The notes under the pieces are model-generated. The model was not told the DNA's origin. It was given only the letters and a program-made list of their open reading frames with translations, and did not search any database. From positions 2,227,501-2,291,500 of the forward strand of contig JAYKKM010000378.1 in the NCBI GenBank assembly GCA_035772405.1: a stretch of DNA of 64,000 bases, written 5' to 3'. This stretch comes from Chrysogorgia sp. JL179-B06. Taxonomy: Eukaryota; Cnidaria; Anthozoa; Scleralcyonacea; Chrysogorgiidae. Position 1 is the stretch's first letter. Every line of letters begins with the position of its first letter. The translations under genes were made by a program, and so were the position numbers. Shown piece after piece: positions 21,712 through 32,275 of the stretch.

Positions 21712-22130
21712 ATGGCTAGTGTGGTAGCAGTTGTGTTGTTCAATGCCATAGCATTTGCAGGAGCTGGATTTCTATTCAGTAAGCTAAACCATACCGGCTA
21801 CGAGAAAGAGATAAAGAGACACAACAAAGCATTAGAAAGTCTTGCACAAGAGCTAAAGAAACGTTCTACGAGAACGAAGTTCGTCAGAAAGACAACATTC
21901 ATAGCTAAGACAACAGTTGTCAGATGCTAATGCTGACATAAACGACACAAACCACGCTCTAGACCAACTAAGACAAGTACTGATGATACAGTATGATGGG
22001 AAGACATTTAGTAAAGAAACTGAGTTATCGAGACTATTATAAACCCTCATACGAGATGAAAGAATACCAAATGATTTTCGTTGGAGCTGTCGGGTTACCC
22101 ATTGGCTACTTGGTGCATAGAGTGATCTAA
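21712..22130 (+). pseudogene. Element A membrane-anchored coiled-coil protein, frameshifted
   Basis: It begins with a signal-anchor-like helix (VVAVVLFNAIAFAGAGFLF), followed by a coiled coil (HNKALESLAQELKK). A frameshift near 21,860 moves the rest to other frames, where ANADINDTNHALDQLRQV, YDGKTFSKETEL and a second membrane helix (YQMIFVGAVGLPIGYLVH, ending about 22,130) follow. The whole is about 135 aa. The next gene is a paralogue of its middle part. Confidence 0.55.
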
Positions 22131-22158
22131 ACATAACTATACATATAGTACTATAGTA

Positions 22159-22452
22159 ATGAGCACCAAAACCTTGAAGGAAATAGCGATGGAAGCAGAC
22201 GAGAAACTTAAACATAATGTATTGGAGGAAGAGACAAAGATACACAACAAAGCATTGGAGATACTCTGTGAGAGTCAGAAGATACACAACAAAGCATTGC
22301 TGATACTCTGTGAGAATCTGATTAGTCAGATAGACGAGATTAAAGAGTTGAAACGACTATTTTCAGACACTCTAGACCAATTAAGACAGACCACGACAAC
22401 ACAGTACGATGGGAAGACATTTAGTAAAGATTCTGACTATTATACCTTCTAA
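22159..22452 (+). CDS. Element A 97-aa coiled-coil protein
   Basis: Intact frame without a membrane anchor. It contains a repeated KIHNKALEIL / KIHNKALLIL block and ends with LDQLRQTTTTQYDGKTFSKD, which matches the middle of the preceding gene. This is a local duplication within the virus that has lost the membrane helices. Function unknown. Confidence 0.55.
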   Translation: MSTKTLKEIAMEADEKLKHNVLEEETKIHNKALEILCESQKIHNKALLILCENLISQIDEIKELKRLFSDTLDQLRQTTTTQYDGKTFSKDSDYYTF

Positions 22453-22544
22453 AGCAACACAAGACCACATGGGTTTACGTTACTATACTATTATATCTTT
22501 AGATTTAAAAATAGTCTAAAGACATAAATAGTATAGTAACTTAA

Positions 22545-22784
22545 ATGTACGAACAACGTATGATGAGAGCAGTCCTTGATGGATATACAATAGATGAGAT
22601 CCTAAACTATGATAAACAGAAAGACCCAACACCAAACAAATGGGACGACACCACATACTGTTACAAATGTAGTAACCATAGAACCCCAATCGAAGACGGT
22701 GTATTTAGTTGTAACAAGTGTGGAGAGACCACATACGGATATGTAAATAATTTCATACCTAATATTTGGATGTATAATAAATAA
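22545..22784 (+). CDS. Element A 79-aa zinc-ribbon protein
   Basis: Intact frame with two CxxC pairs (YCYKCSN and FSCNKCGE) about 17 residues apart, the spacing of a zinc ribbon. An N-terminal helix (MRAVLDGYTIDEILNYDKQ) precedes it. Small zinc ribbons in viruses often act in transcription, but nothing here proves a role. It ends about 45 bp before the LINE insertion. Confidence 0.55.
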   Translation: MYEQRMMRAVLDGYTIDEILNYDKQKDPTPNKWDDTTYCYKCSNHRTPIEDGVFSCNKCGETTYGYVNNFIPNIWMYNK

Positions 22785-22831
22785 GTTCATATAGCTATAG
22801 TAAATGGCTAGAGAGAATGCTAACTAGTAAA

Positions 22832-24590
22832 TAATAATAATAATAATAATTCTTTATAATTATACAGGTTAACTTCTTCAGAAAACTAAGATTCTGGTAT
22901 CAATGAAGGACCTGTGATTAAGTAAAATACAAAAAATTGTTAAAATAAGAAACTATGAAATAGAAAAATGTCAATGAATAAAATGTTATCAAAATTAAAG
23001 TTAGTTCTAAAGAACCTTAAAAACAAATTGACTTATTTTGTTCTTAAATCTTATCTAATTGGTTGTATATCATAGCACCCTGGTAGGCAAATGACTTTTT
23101 TCCAATGCTGGTGCGAATTTTTGGAAGTAACACACATGATGCATTTCCACGAGTATTCTTGTTATGTTCGAGCCGCTGAAACAAGGTGTTATGTGACTCC
23201 GGTCCAATATGGTTAAGTGACTTAAAGACATCAATTGCTATACGACGTTTGCGAATAGTTTCAATGTTGTCTATATCCAGCTGTAGATTACCAGGATCAG
23301 CGATGATTTTAATTGCTCTGTCTTGTATTGATTCCAATTTATTGTTTAAAGAGACACTCCGGCCCAAATACAAATGTAGTTCATATGAAAGATCTTACTG
23401 ACTTTAGATTATGTCCGAAGTTTCAGCATTCCTATCAATTCAGTTAAGAAGATGTGGCTAGTTGAAGTTGGAGAGTTTGTCCAATTTCGACGCCATTTTG
23501 TTTCTCAAATATGACGTCACTGAGTGACGTGATCTCGTATTATGCCTAAGAAGCTCCTCTACTTTCCTGCATGATGAACTAAATAGTTTATTTCGACTAA
23601 TTTTCGTCCAAAGACCATTCACAATAACTATCACTATGTGATCGCCATCAAAACAACTCCACTGACGATAAAGAATCACTCAATGACGTCATATTTTCAA
23701 AACCAATATGGCGTCAAAATCCACAAATTTTCAACTTCAACTAGCAATATCTTCTCAACTAAATTGATAGGAATGCTGAAACTTTGGAAATAAACTAAAG
23801 TCAGTAAGATCTTTCATATGAACTGCATTTGTATTTGGGCCGGAGTGTCCCTTTAAAGTTTTCGAAATTCCAGATAATACAGGGTAGCAATAGAGAATAA
23901 TCGGATTTATCATAGTATCATAAATACTTTTCGCCACAAATGGACCGATGTTTGGTCTGATACGTGACAGCAGTTTTACCCTAGCCGCACATTTTCTGTA
24001 TATATTACCGACATGCTCCTGTAATGTTAAGTGATTATCCAAATTTACACCAAGGTAACTGTAACTGGTAACTTCATTTATATCAGTATCATTGATAGTA
24101 ATTTCACACTTGGGTTGTCTTGATAATTTTTGATGGGATCCGTACAACACAAATTCAGTTTTACCTTTCTTCAAGTTCAATTCAAGATTGTTATCTCTTA
24201 TCCAGTTTGCTACTAGACCAACTTCATTATTGAGGGTATCTTGAATTATCGTAGTATCTTTATCGGCGTAAATCAGTACAGTGTCATCTGCATACATAAG
24301 AATCTGGCATTTACTTAAGACAGTGGGCATGCATGTCATTCACTAATGTAATAAAAAGAAGTGGTCCCAAAATGGATCCCTGTGGAACTCCATATGTTAC
24401 CTGTTGAGGTTCAGATATGTAACCATCGTACATCACATACTGTTTTCTGTTAAACAAATAATCCGTAAACCAATCCAATTCATTATCAAGGATGCCATAA
24501 CATTTTAGTTTTTGCAATAAACATGCATGCAATGTACTGTATCAAAAGCCTTTCGAAAGTCCATATATATGGCTCCCGTTATATAGATAT
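22832..24590 (-). mobile_element. CR1/L2-type LINE copy, 5'-truncated, minus strand
   Basis: An (AAT)n tail at about 22,832-22,850 marks the 3' end (minus strand). RT blocks, read from 24,590 downwards: YMDFRKAFDTV, YGVPQGSILGPLLF (24311-24532) and ILMYADDTVLIYADKD (23755-24339). The end of the ORF is at 23044-23373 (LNNKLESIQDRAIKII and SIGKKSFAYQGAMIYN). The RT frame is broken near 24,320 and by the MITE at 23350-23852. It is inserted in element A's polymerase gene. Confidence 0.8.
23350..23852. mobile_element. TTAA-flanked MITE inside the LINE
   Basis: Long terminal inverted repeats start AGRGACACTCCGGCCC and extend for over 100 bp with few mismatches. TTAA flanks both sides (23346-23349 and 23853-23856). 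TTAA duplications are used by Kolobok and piggyBac transposons; the AGGG-type terminus fits Kolobok better. No transposase inside. Confidence 0.7.
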
Positions 24591-24845
24591 CTTAAACTTA
24601 TTTTGGATTGTCTTACAATAGTTTGATAGCATGTCGTCACTTACTTTCACCTTCTCAGTGGCTAGAGGGTAGTCGTTATGAAGATCGTGCAAATCCTCCA
24701 GATACTAGATGATCAACCTCTAATATCACTCCTTTTTTAGAGTCATCCTTATACTTTGGTAGGTCAATCTCTTTTATCCATTCAAACACACCAGTAGGTA
24801 GGAACTGACTCATAGTCCAACCATATAGGTTATTATAGTTTGAAA
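24591..24845 (-). pseudogene. Element A DNA polymerase, palm motif A fragment
   Basis: A stranded piece of the protein-primed B-family polymerase, flanked on both sides by LINEs. It carries NLYGWTMSQFLPTGVFEW, the block around catalytic motif A (DxxNLYG) of cnidarian-type Polinton polymerases, then EIDLPKYKDDSKKG and, after a frameshift near 24,690, VSDDMLSNYCKTIQNKF. The upstream part of the gene resumes at 26,706. Confidence 0.8.
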
Positions 24846-26667
24846 AAGTAGGAAGTAGTGTTGGTACTGTTGAACTTATCATCAGCGTTCGACACCATTG
24901 ACCACACTGTTCTATTGGAGGGACTTAAACATCGTTATGGGTTTAGTGGAACTGTACTAGCCTGGTATCGCTCATACCTTTCTGATCGGGCACAGTCATG
25001 TTATGGTAAAGAATACACATTCCTCAAATAAACCATTGCAAAATGGTGTACCTCAGGGTTCTGTACTGGGTCCACTTCTGTTTTCACTCTTCTTTGCGCC
25101 ATTGGAAGATGTGATCAAAGCCGACGGCCTTGATTGCATAATGTACGCTGATGACACACAGCTGTATATGCCTATAAAATCTCCATGTGATCGACCTGCT
25201 GCTCTAGCTAAACTTGAGTTATGTATTAAGGACATCACCATCTGGTGTACTATGAATGGTCTTATATGCAATCCAAGTAAAACCGTGATTGTCCATCTAT
25301 CATCACGTTTTATATGCATTGCGAACCAATGCCAGAAATATGTGTCAATGATGTGATAATCCAACCGGCTCCGGTTGCACGTGATCTCGGTGTTGCTGTT
25401 GATAGACATTTAAAATTAAATACACATGTAAATAACATTTGTAAATCGGCCACTTTGGCTATCAGAAATATTGGCAAGATCAGGAAATATTTGAGTAAAA
25501 AGGACTGTGAGAAGTTGGTGCATGCATTCATAATATCAAAACTTGACAGCTGCAATAGCATCCTATATGGCTTACCAGAAACTGAATTGAGCAAGTTACA
25601 GCGAATTCAAAATACAGCTGCTAGACTTGTTGAAGGGGTTAACAAATCGGAGCATACAGTATCTCCCCTGTGCTACGTAATCTTCACTGGTTGCCGGTGA
25701 GATCAAGGATTGTTTTTAAGATACTAATAATTACTTTCAAGGCTTTGCATGGCCAGGCGCCTGTTTATATTACTGCTTTGCCACTAAATATAAACCTACT
25801 CGTACTTTGAGATCATCTGACCGAAATCGGCTACTCGAGCCAAACTCATGGAGACAGAGCATTCTCTGTTGCAGCACCAAAACTGTGGAATTCATTACCA
25901 CAGGAAATTAGAAGCTTTGAAATGTTAAGTAGTTTTAAGTCTGCAGTTAAGACTTTTCTTTTTTTAAATTAATAGTTATTGTTCATAGTGTTAATATATG
26001 TAGTAGGCATAATCTTATAATGAAACTGTAATTAGTTTTAAAAGTAACTTTAAGAATATATACATTGTTGTGAGAGCATTGAGACTATTGTATAATGCTC
26101 CTAATACGTCTTTATTATTATTATTATTATACTTAATAATATTAAACTTAATAGGCTGCTAGACTTGTTACAGGGGTTAAAAAATCGGAGCATATCTCCC
26201 CTGGGCTTCGTAATCTTCACTGGTTGCCGGTGAGATCAAGGATTGCATTTAAGATACTAATAATTACTTTCAAGGCTTTGCATGGCCATGCGCCTGTTTA
26301 TATTATTGATTTGCTAACTAAATATAAACCTACTCGTGCTTTGAGATCGACATCTGACCGAAATCTGCTACTTGAGCCAAAATCCAAAACGGTGATTCAT
26401 GGAGACAGAGCATTCTCGGTTGCAGCACCAAAATTGTGGAATTTATTACCACAGGAAATTATAAGCTTTGAAATGTTAACTGATAAGTAGTTTTAAGTCA
26501 GCACTTAAGACTTTTATTTTTTTAAATTAATAGTTTTTTGTTTATGTTGGTAATATATGTAGTATAGGCTTTATCTTGTAATGAAACTGTAATTAGTTTT
26601 ATAAGTAACTTTAAGAATATATTGTTGTAAGAGCATTGAGACTATTGTATAATGCTCCTAATACGTC

Positions 26668-26705
<38 letters not shown>
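24846..26705 (+). mobile_element. CR1/L2-type LINE copy with a second 3' fragment in tandem
   Basis: The first copy (24,846 to about 26,130) has RT blocks SAFDTIDHTVLLEG, NGVPQGSVLGPLLFSLFFAP and IMYADDTQLYM (25003-25356), then SKLDSCNSILYGLPETEL (25314-25700), with frameshifts. It ends in a (TTA)n run near 26,113. The second copy (about 26,145-26,705) repeats only the 3' end (NLHWLPVRSRIAFKI, FSVAAPKLWNLLPQEI) and ends in a longer (ATT)n. The pair interrupts the polymerase at the codons between DAN and NLYG. Confidence 0.8.
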
Positions 26706-29230
26706 GCATCCAAATATGTGATGTATTTCGAGGGTTTCTCAGGATCATCCACGCATCCCTCTCTCGACAAACTGAAACATATCAATATCTGTCATCAACT
26801 CTAATTTTTTATTTGTCATCTTCAATGCAGCATCCCAGGATAGTCCAGGTGAAGTGAAATAGTGACATAGTAGAGTTTACATGTTCGTCTAAAGTTCTCG
26901 AACACATCAGCTAGTAACAATACGTCTGACTTTAGGTACAGGTCGTGATACTCACCCATAATCTTAATCTCAAAAGTGTCCCAAACTTCCATTGCATATT
27001 TGTAGTCCTCCTCAGACACACTCTCATCGTTTAGAATACTGTAGAATTCCTCTTTTTGTGGTAAACTAGTCTCCCCAAACCTTTCGAAACTATCCATGTA
27101 ATCATACGGGTATACGCTCCCTTTCATGATACCAATCTCAACTTATCATCTTGAAACTCTTCAGATGTGCATTTAAATATATCTTTTGATAGATTACTGA
27201 CTATAGGTTGTCTAAACTAGAGCTCATGAATTGGAAGCTGTCCAGAAATACTAGGTTTTTACATGAATGCCATATATTTCTCCATATTATTTGGTATGAC
27301 ATTAATCTTCTGATCTAGCTTACCTATCTCTTGTATTATAAAGTGACTATCATAACCTCTTAGATTATGAAATATGACAGATATCTTATCAGTCAATCTA
27401 TAGTTCCTGTTGAATAACTGATGTGCTGAACCTCTATATTTACCAGTGATATGACAATGATCTCTAACTCTCATGTCTCCACTTTCATATTCCTTATCAC
27501 AAATATGGCATTTGGTAGCTCTCTTGAAATTGATTTTATCAGCTTTGGTCAACACCATATCCTCGTTGAAATGCTATTTCTAACTTTCTTACAGTATTTA
27601 ACCTCCTCTAACATCTTTTTCATGAACTTTCTAACTGCATTCTCACCTTGAAACACCTCTACTGGTTTGCTATACTTATCATCGTAATAGCATACTACTT
27701 TGTACCCATATCCACAGTCTGTGTGTTTCTGATACGATTAGTATACGAGTTGTCTGTGGATGATGTCACTGTATCGTGTCACTGTATGATGTCACTGTAT
27801 CTTCTCTGTGATAGCCTCGAAGTCTGCGTATATCATAAACGGTACCTCTAGTTTCTTGTGAAAGTTTTTGTACTCAAGAATATTGTCTCCCTCAGTTGGC
27901 ATTTTGATTGCTTGTTTACCATTTACCACCATACAGTTCTCCTTATGTCTTTCAAGCACGTCTTTAGTGCTGAAACATTGAAGACAATATCTACAGAAGT
28001 TCTTCTTCTGTTTATGCTTAGATTGGTTGTACATAAACCTATCGAAGTCTTTTATGTATACGTAATGTCGTTTGTCACCATTTGTGATAAGTAGAAGGTC
28101 CATATATGATCCTCATAACTCTCCTCAGATACGTATATAGGGTATGGTTGTTTGTTCTCATACCCAAATACGTTAATACTTATGTTGTTCTGTTTTTCTA
28201 TCTTATTATAATGTTTCGTAGATACTGGAAACTCAATTTTCTCGTAATTAACAGTATCAACATTTCTCCTATGTTTTGACACTCTCTGTGGATCTTACTC
28301 TACAGGACTCTTATGTAACACATGACACCACGTAAAACATTTATCGTCTTTGTTCTTTATATTGATTAGACCCTTTGATGCGTTCCTCAATTCCAATGGT
28401 AGTTCATTATAACTTGATCCTCTCAAAGGTTTAAATACCACCACATTAATATAATGATCATCGAGTAAAATAATTTAGTAAAATAATCATTAAGTAAAAT
28501 ATTGATTAAGTAAAATATATAAAAATAAAAAAATCATTAAGTAAAATATTGCATTTATGCATACACTGCAAATTTCAGGGAATCGACACAGCTCCAGAGG
28601 AGTTATTCTGTCCCAAAAAAAACGGTGACGAAATGGCTCTTTTGGGGTGTGATCGACTCCTTGAAATTTGCAGTGTGAGGTGACCTCACTAGATAAGCCT
28701 AGTGGTTTCATGAGGTCTCCTCGCCATCTGTATTGACAGCTTGTATATAGAATTACTGTATATTAATGGCAAATAAATCAATTCAAATTCAATTCAGATA
28801 TTGTCCACAATCCACCCAGACCCTTCTGACAACCATATAGACACGCGATTGAGTATCTCCTCGCTAGCTATAACCTCACATTCTTTCCAATATCAGCATT
28901 ATTAACAACGGTCTTAACCACATTACTAAAGAAGGTCGTTTTAAACACAGACCTATCACCACCAACCTGCTTCTCTAGAGTCACTTTTAATGTCTCAACA
29001 AACTTTAGACCTTTTAGTCGCTCCAACTCCACCCTCAAAGTTTGACCTACAGAGACTCTAGTTCTATAATGAGTTGTGTTAGTGGATCTTTATTGTTGAC
29101 AATATCAACACTGTATGATTTGGTATATCCTTTGAAAGCACATCTCCTCTGTGTAACTGTAGGAAACATACTACTAACACTTCTAACATCTTCCTCTAAT
29201 GTGTCCTCATGAAGACGTTTACGTTGCTCA
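26706..29230 (-). pseudogene. Element A protein-primed DNA polymerase B, N-terminal and exonuclease part
   Basis: Read from 29,230 downwards it has an N-terminal region (LKGLKFVETLKVTLEKQV), KPLRGSSYNELPLEL and IEFPVSTKHYNKIEKQ. Exonuclease I is FMIYADFEAI (27792-28103), followed by a zinc-knuckle-like CHICDKEYESGDMRVRDHCH. Exonuclease II is VIFHNLRGYDSHFIIQEIGK (27259-27558) and exonuclease III is YHDLYLKSDVLLLADVF (26822-27127). The approach to motif A lies next to the LINE at 26,706. An in-frame TAG lies near 28,308, frameshifts are numerous, and a repeat is inserted at about 28,450-28,800. The catalytic motifs B and C are not found anywhere in the window for this element. Confidence 0.85.
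28450..28800. mobile_element. SINE- or MITE-like insertion in the polymerase
   Basis: Separates two parts of the polymerase reading frame. It holds an inverted repeat (CACTGCAAATTTCAGGGA with its complement CCTTGAAATTTGCAGTG about 100 bp apart) and ends with a CAATTCAAATTCAATTCA tail. Boundaries are approximate and the family is not identified. Confidence 0.5.
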
Positions 29231-30514
29231 TTAATGATTTAAAAAGAGCCTCGTTTCAACAAGTCTAATTAGCCTGTCTAGCCTCATTTCACCAAGTCTA
29301 ATTCGCCTGTCTAGTCTCTCCAACGGGGCAACTCTCTGTCTAATGAATGACGGGATATCTCTAAACCTCTGTCTAACAACACTATCAATAACAGTTTGTC
29401 TAGAGTCTTTTCTAACCAGATCCCTCCATGTGTACCCTAACTGTTTAGCTTCAGTGAGATAACTCTCGGACAATCTCCTCATAAAGTTCATATTACTACG
29501 TAGTGTCGACAAACCCTTAAGCCTTATCACGCGAGGAAATCACTCAACTTACGATCCACACCAGTTCCGAACCAGGGCCGTCGCGAAGGGGGGAAAAACC
29601 AGTTCTGTCGTCAAATAAAGGATTTGTCGGCAAATGAAACTTTTGTAGGGTTTGCTATAACCCAAGTGATGATAACCCGGGCGATGATCGAGGATGAGGG
29701 AATCGAGGTATATATAATCGTCAGAATTTTGTCACTTAACCATGAAATAACCGCTAACCCTAAAACAACTTAGATCCTAACCCTTAACCCCCCACCTAAT
29801 GAGTTTTCTAACCCTAACCCCCCACCTGAAGTGTCTTCCTAACACTCCCACCTCGATTCCCTTGATGTTATCCAGTTAATGTAACTGCTGACCAACAATA
29901 TTTCATGCTCATCCTCTATCAGCAAACCCCAACTCGGCAAGACAGCAAATTACTGTTCGAAAATCGAAATCACGAGATATACAGAAGCCTAGGAACTGAA
30001 GTGTGATGTACGCCAGGCCTTTCTATACTATATTCTTTTAGTTGAACCCCACTTTCATTGACCCCCGAGAAGGCAATATACCGATAGTTCCATCTTTCCT
30101 GTGAGTCGGAGTTTTTGGTAGTTTGGTCGTTTTCGTAGTTTGGTCGTTCATGTCTGGGTATTGTTTTTGAACGACCACACCCAGTGACCACGCCTATTTT
30201 TCGGCAAAATTAATTCTCACCCCCCCCCCCCCCCCCCCCCTGCTCAATCCCCTGCGCGACGGCCCTGTTCCAAACTCACCCACAACAGGGTCATACCTAA
30301 CGACACCTCTACCCACAACAGGGTCACATTTAACGATCCTTCTATATCCCTCACCCAACGTACCACATTTTAGAACATTGTTTTGAACATCCAACCCATG
30401 CGACACATCACCATATAGTAGTCTCGTATATGAGGGTGACAGCGAACTTTTTCCATTTGAGTGTCTTGATCTACCTGACAGTAACTGCGAACTTCTCATC
30501 TTTGAGTGTTCCAT
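29231..30514 (-). pseudogene. Element A terminal gene, interrupted by a hAT-type element
   Basis: The N-terminal part (30514 to about 30,276) has MRSSQLLSGRSRHSNGKSS, SYTRLLYGD and two VRYDPVVGEF-like repeats. The C-terminal part (29,564 to 29,231) has MNFMRRLSESYLTEAKQLGY, KDSRQTVIDSVVRQRF and a repeated RLDRLIRLVETR block. The 695-bp element at 29573-30267 splits it, and a frameshift lies near 29,530. A homologous fragment occurs at 8698-9057 and 10437-10740. I do not know the function; basic, Ser/Arg-rich sequence at both ends suggests a nucleic-acid-binding or virion protein. Confidence 0.5.
29573..30267. mobile_element. hAT-type non-autonomous transposon, 695 bp
   Basis: Terminal inverted repeats begin CAGGGCCGTCGCG. 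The flanks are TTCCGAAC (29565-29572) and TTCCAAAC (30268-30275), an 8-bp target duplication with one difference, as expected for the hAT superfamily. The interior has a long poly-C/poly-G run near 30,219-30,240 and CTAACCC stretches, and no transposase. Confidence 0.85.
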
Positions 30515-30635
30515 ATATTTACCCGTGTTACCATATATGGAATATCAAAGATTATAAAATAAGTCGTGTCTTACGCACGCTGTGATTGGTCAGTTACCGT
30601 GTTTATATCACGCTATATAACATGGATGGATTACG

Positions 30636-30752
30636 CCATCGTGATACGCCATCAATTAGCCATCATACGCCATCAATTAGCCATCATACGCCATCAATTA
30701 GCCATCAAACGCCATCAATTAGCCATCATACGCCATCAATTAGACATCACGG
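30636..30752. repeat. ~20-bp tandem repeat (ACGCCATCAATTAGCCATCAT)
   Basis: Five to six near-identical copies. The 86- and 90-aa frames across it are repeat translations and not genes. Confidence 0.8.
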
Positions 30753-30840
30753 CGCCATCATACGCAGTAAGGAGAATTTACGCGTTGATAAAAAAGATAT
30801 TTGTACATTTTATTTGCTTTCTACGGGTTATTTTATAAAA

Positions 30841-31027
30841 GAATAGAAAACATTTTTATCCGTGTTCCCATACGTTATATAAACACTCGTGGAAGTTTGG
30901 GAGAACTCGAAATCGCGTGGAAACACTCGCCCTACGGGCTCGTGTTCCCACTATGATTTCTCGTTCTCCCAAACTTCCACTCGTGTTTATATAACAGTAT
31001 GTAAACACGGAAAATGTTTTCTATTTC
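30841..31027. repeat. 187-bp inverted repeat with ~65-bp arms
   Basis: Arms start GAATAGAAAACATTTTTATC and end GATAAAAA-like complement GGAAAATGTTTTCTATTTC. They include TATATAAACACTCGTGGAAG and its complement. Directly outside it, 31,031-31,083 is an inverted near-copy of 30,441-30,502 from the terminal viral gene, so a larger palindrome spans the end of element A. Confidence 0.7.
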
Positions 31028-31392
31028 TTAATGAGAAGTTCGCAGTTACTGTCAGGTAGTCGATCAAGACACTCAAATGGAAAAATGCGCTGGTACCCCA
31101 TATACTATACTACTAATGAATCGTCATTACCTTCGTTCATGTTTCGATAAACCAGTAAAACCACATGTAAATGCGCCTTGTAGACTGTAGTTTGTGCTCT
31201 GACCAAAAGGCAAAAGACCGCAGGCTCAGCGGTATCGAAACAATCGATATTTCTCGCCAGTATCGATACTTTTCTTGCAGACCTTGATACCAAATATTCG
31301 ATACCGTCGTTATCGACCAATCCCTACTGTGTTGCTGTTGGAGTCGCACGCATTGCGCCGATTATCTCCGTCCATGCCGTGTCTACAGGAAC

Positions 31393-32104
31393 ATGGGATT
31401 ATTTTCGATGCAATCTTTGGCGTTCAAATGGAGTTTTCTCTTTACAAACAGCGGTGTAATCGTTTTTAACGAGTATATCAATCTTTACATGAAACAACTT
31501 GGCCTTAGCCCATTTCAAATTGGTTTTACAGCACTTATGGGCGTCCAGCACCTATCATTACCACTGTTTGGATTTCTTGGGGACAGATTTCGAGCAAGAA
31601 AACTCGTTTTAATCGTATCTACAGCGGTCCTTATCATTATCTCTTTTGCTCCTCTTTTACCACTTGTCGTGTCTATACCATAAGAATCGAGTCATCAATT
31701 GGAGTGAAGTGAAAACTATCTTATCCGACTTTCATTACATAATTGTGTTAATTGTCGCCTTCTACATTGGATCCTGCACCACCATTCAAATCTACTGGGA
31801 GTTCTGGTACATCAGCAAGTTATCTGGAAGCCCAAGAACCATGGCAGTGGCTGGTTTAATCCGACGCCCCTTGGTAGCATTGTTCTTTTATCTATCAGGA
31901 TACCTCATAGAAAAAGTCGGTGATCTTAAAACCATATCAGTCTCCATATTCCTATTTTCTATCTCCTTTTTTGCATTATCTTTCATCAACATTCCCTGGC
32001 TTGTTCTCACCATCGACCTTCTCCAGGCGGCCGCTTTCGGTTTGTCCTACACTGGTCTGGCGGTACATTTTCAAAGGCTGGGTCCAAGGCGAGCTCGGCC
32101 GTAA
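31393..32104 (+). pseudogene. MFS transporter (MFSD6-like) pseudogene, central part missing
   Basis: The first frame (31393-31683) is the N-terminal end of a major facilitator transporter: FNEYINLYMKQLGLSPFQIG, then a second and third membrane helix with the loop GFLGDRFRARK. The second frame (to 32104) is the C-terminal half: VLIVAFYIGSCTTIQIYWEF, four more helices and QAAAFGLSYTGLAVHF. The central helices and loop of the family are absent, and a frame change lies at about 31,680. An intronless, internally deleted copy suggests a decayed host gene or retrocopy. Confidence 0.65.
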
Positions 32105-32194
32105 TTCTCAGTAAGAAATTATTCTTTAAAGTATACTTTAACTTTTTTATTTAGATGAAGAGAGGATTTATTAATGGTCAAATATATGTATATG

Positions 32195-32275
32195 AAAATT
32201 TGACTGCCCCAACCGGGAATCGAACCCGAGGTCTCCGAATCAACGCATCGGCGCAATTGAGACACGGTCAGAACA
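32195..32275 (-). mobile_element. tRNA-derived SINE head (A and B boxes)
   Basis: On the minus strand the B box GGTTCGATTCC is a perfect match to the Pol III consensus, and TGTCTCAATTG upstream fits the A box with one mismatch at the right spacing. The acceptor-like 3' end GGTTGGGGC follows, but the matching 5' acceptor strand does not pair, so this is a SINE and not a functional tRNA gene. Confidence 0.65.

Larger units (their letters stand above)
8690..30540. mobile_element. Element A: decayed Polinton/adintovirus-like integrated DNA virus
   Basis: Evidence for a single virus-derived element: packaging ATPase, hexon-like capsid protein, minor capsid candidate, chromodomain integrase, protein-primed DNA polymerase with exonuclease motifs, BRO-N, VRR-NUC and a run of small membrane proteins. 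All carry frameshifts, stops or insertions. Left genes are on the minus strand (10.7-17.8 kb), a middle block is on the plus strand (17.9-22.8 kb), and the polymerase and a terminal gene are on the minus strand (24.6-30.5 kb). I could not define terminal inverted repeats. The C-terminal catalytic half of the polymerase is missing. Confidence 0.8.

Noticed and set aside
30566..30846. Plus ORFs of 86-90 aa with RHQLAI or HTPSISH repeats
   Set aside because: They are translations of a 20-bp tandem repeat.
32195..32275. Functional tRNA gene
   Set aside because: A and B boxes are present, but the acceptor stem does not pair and the anticodon arm is poor, so SINE is the better call.
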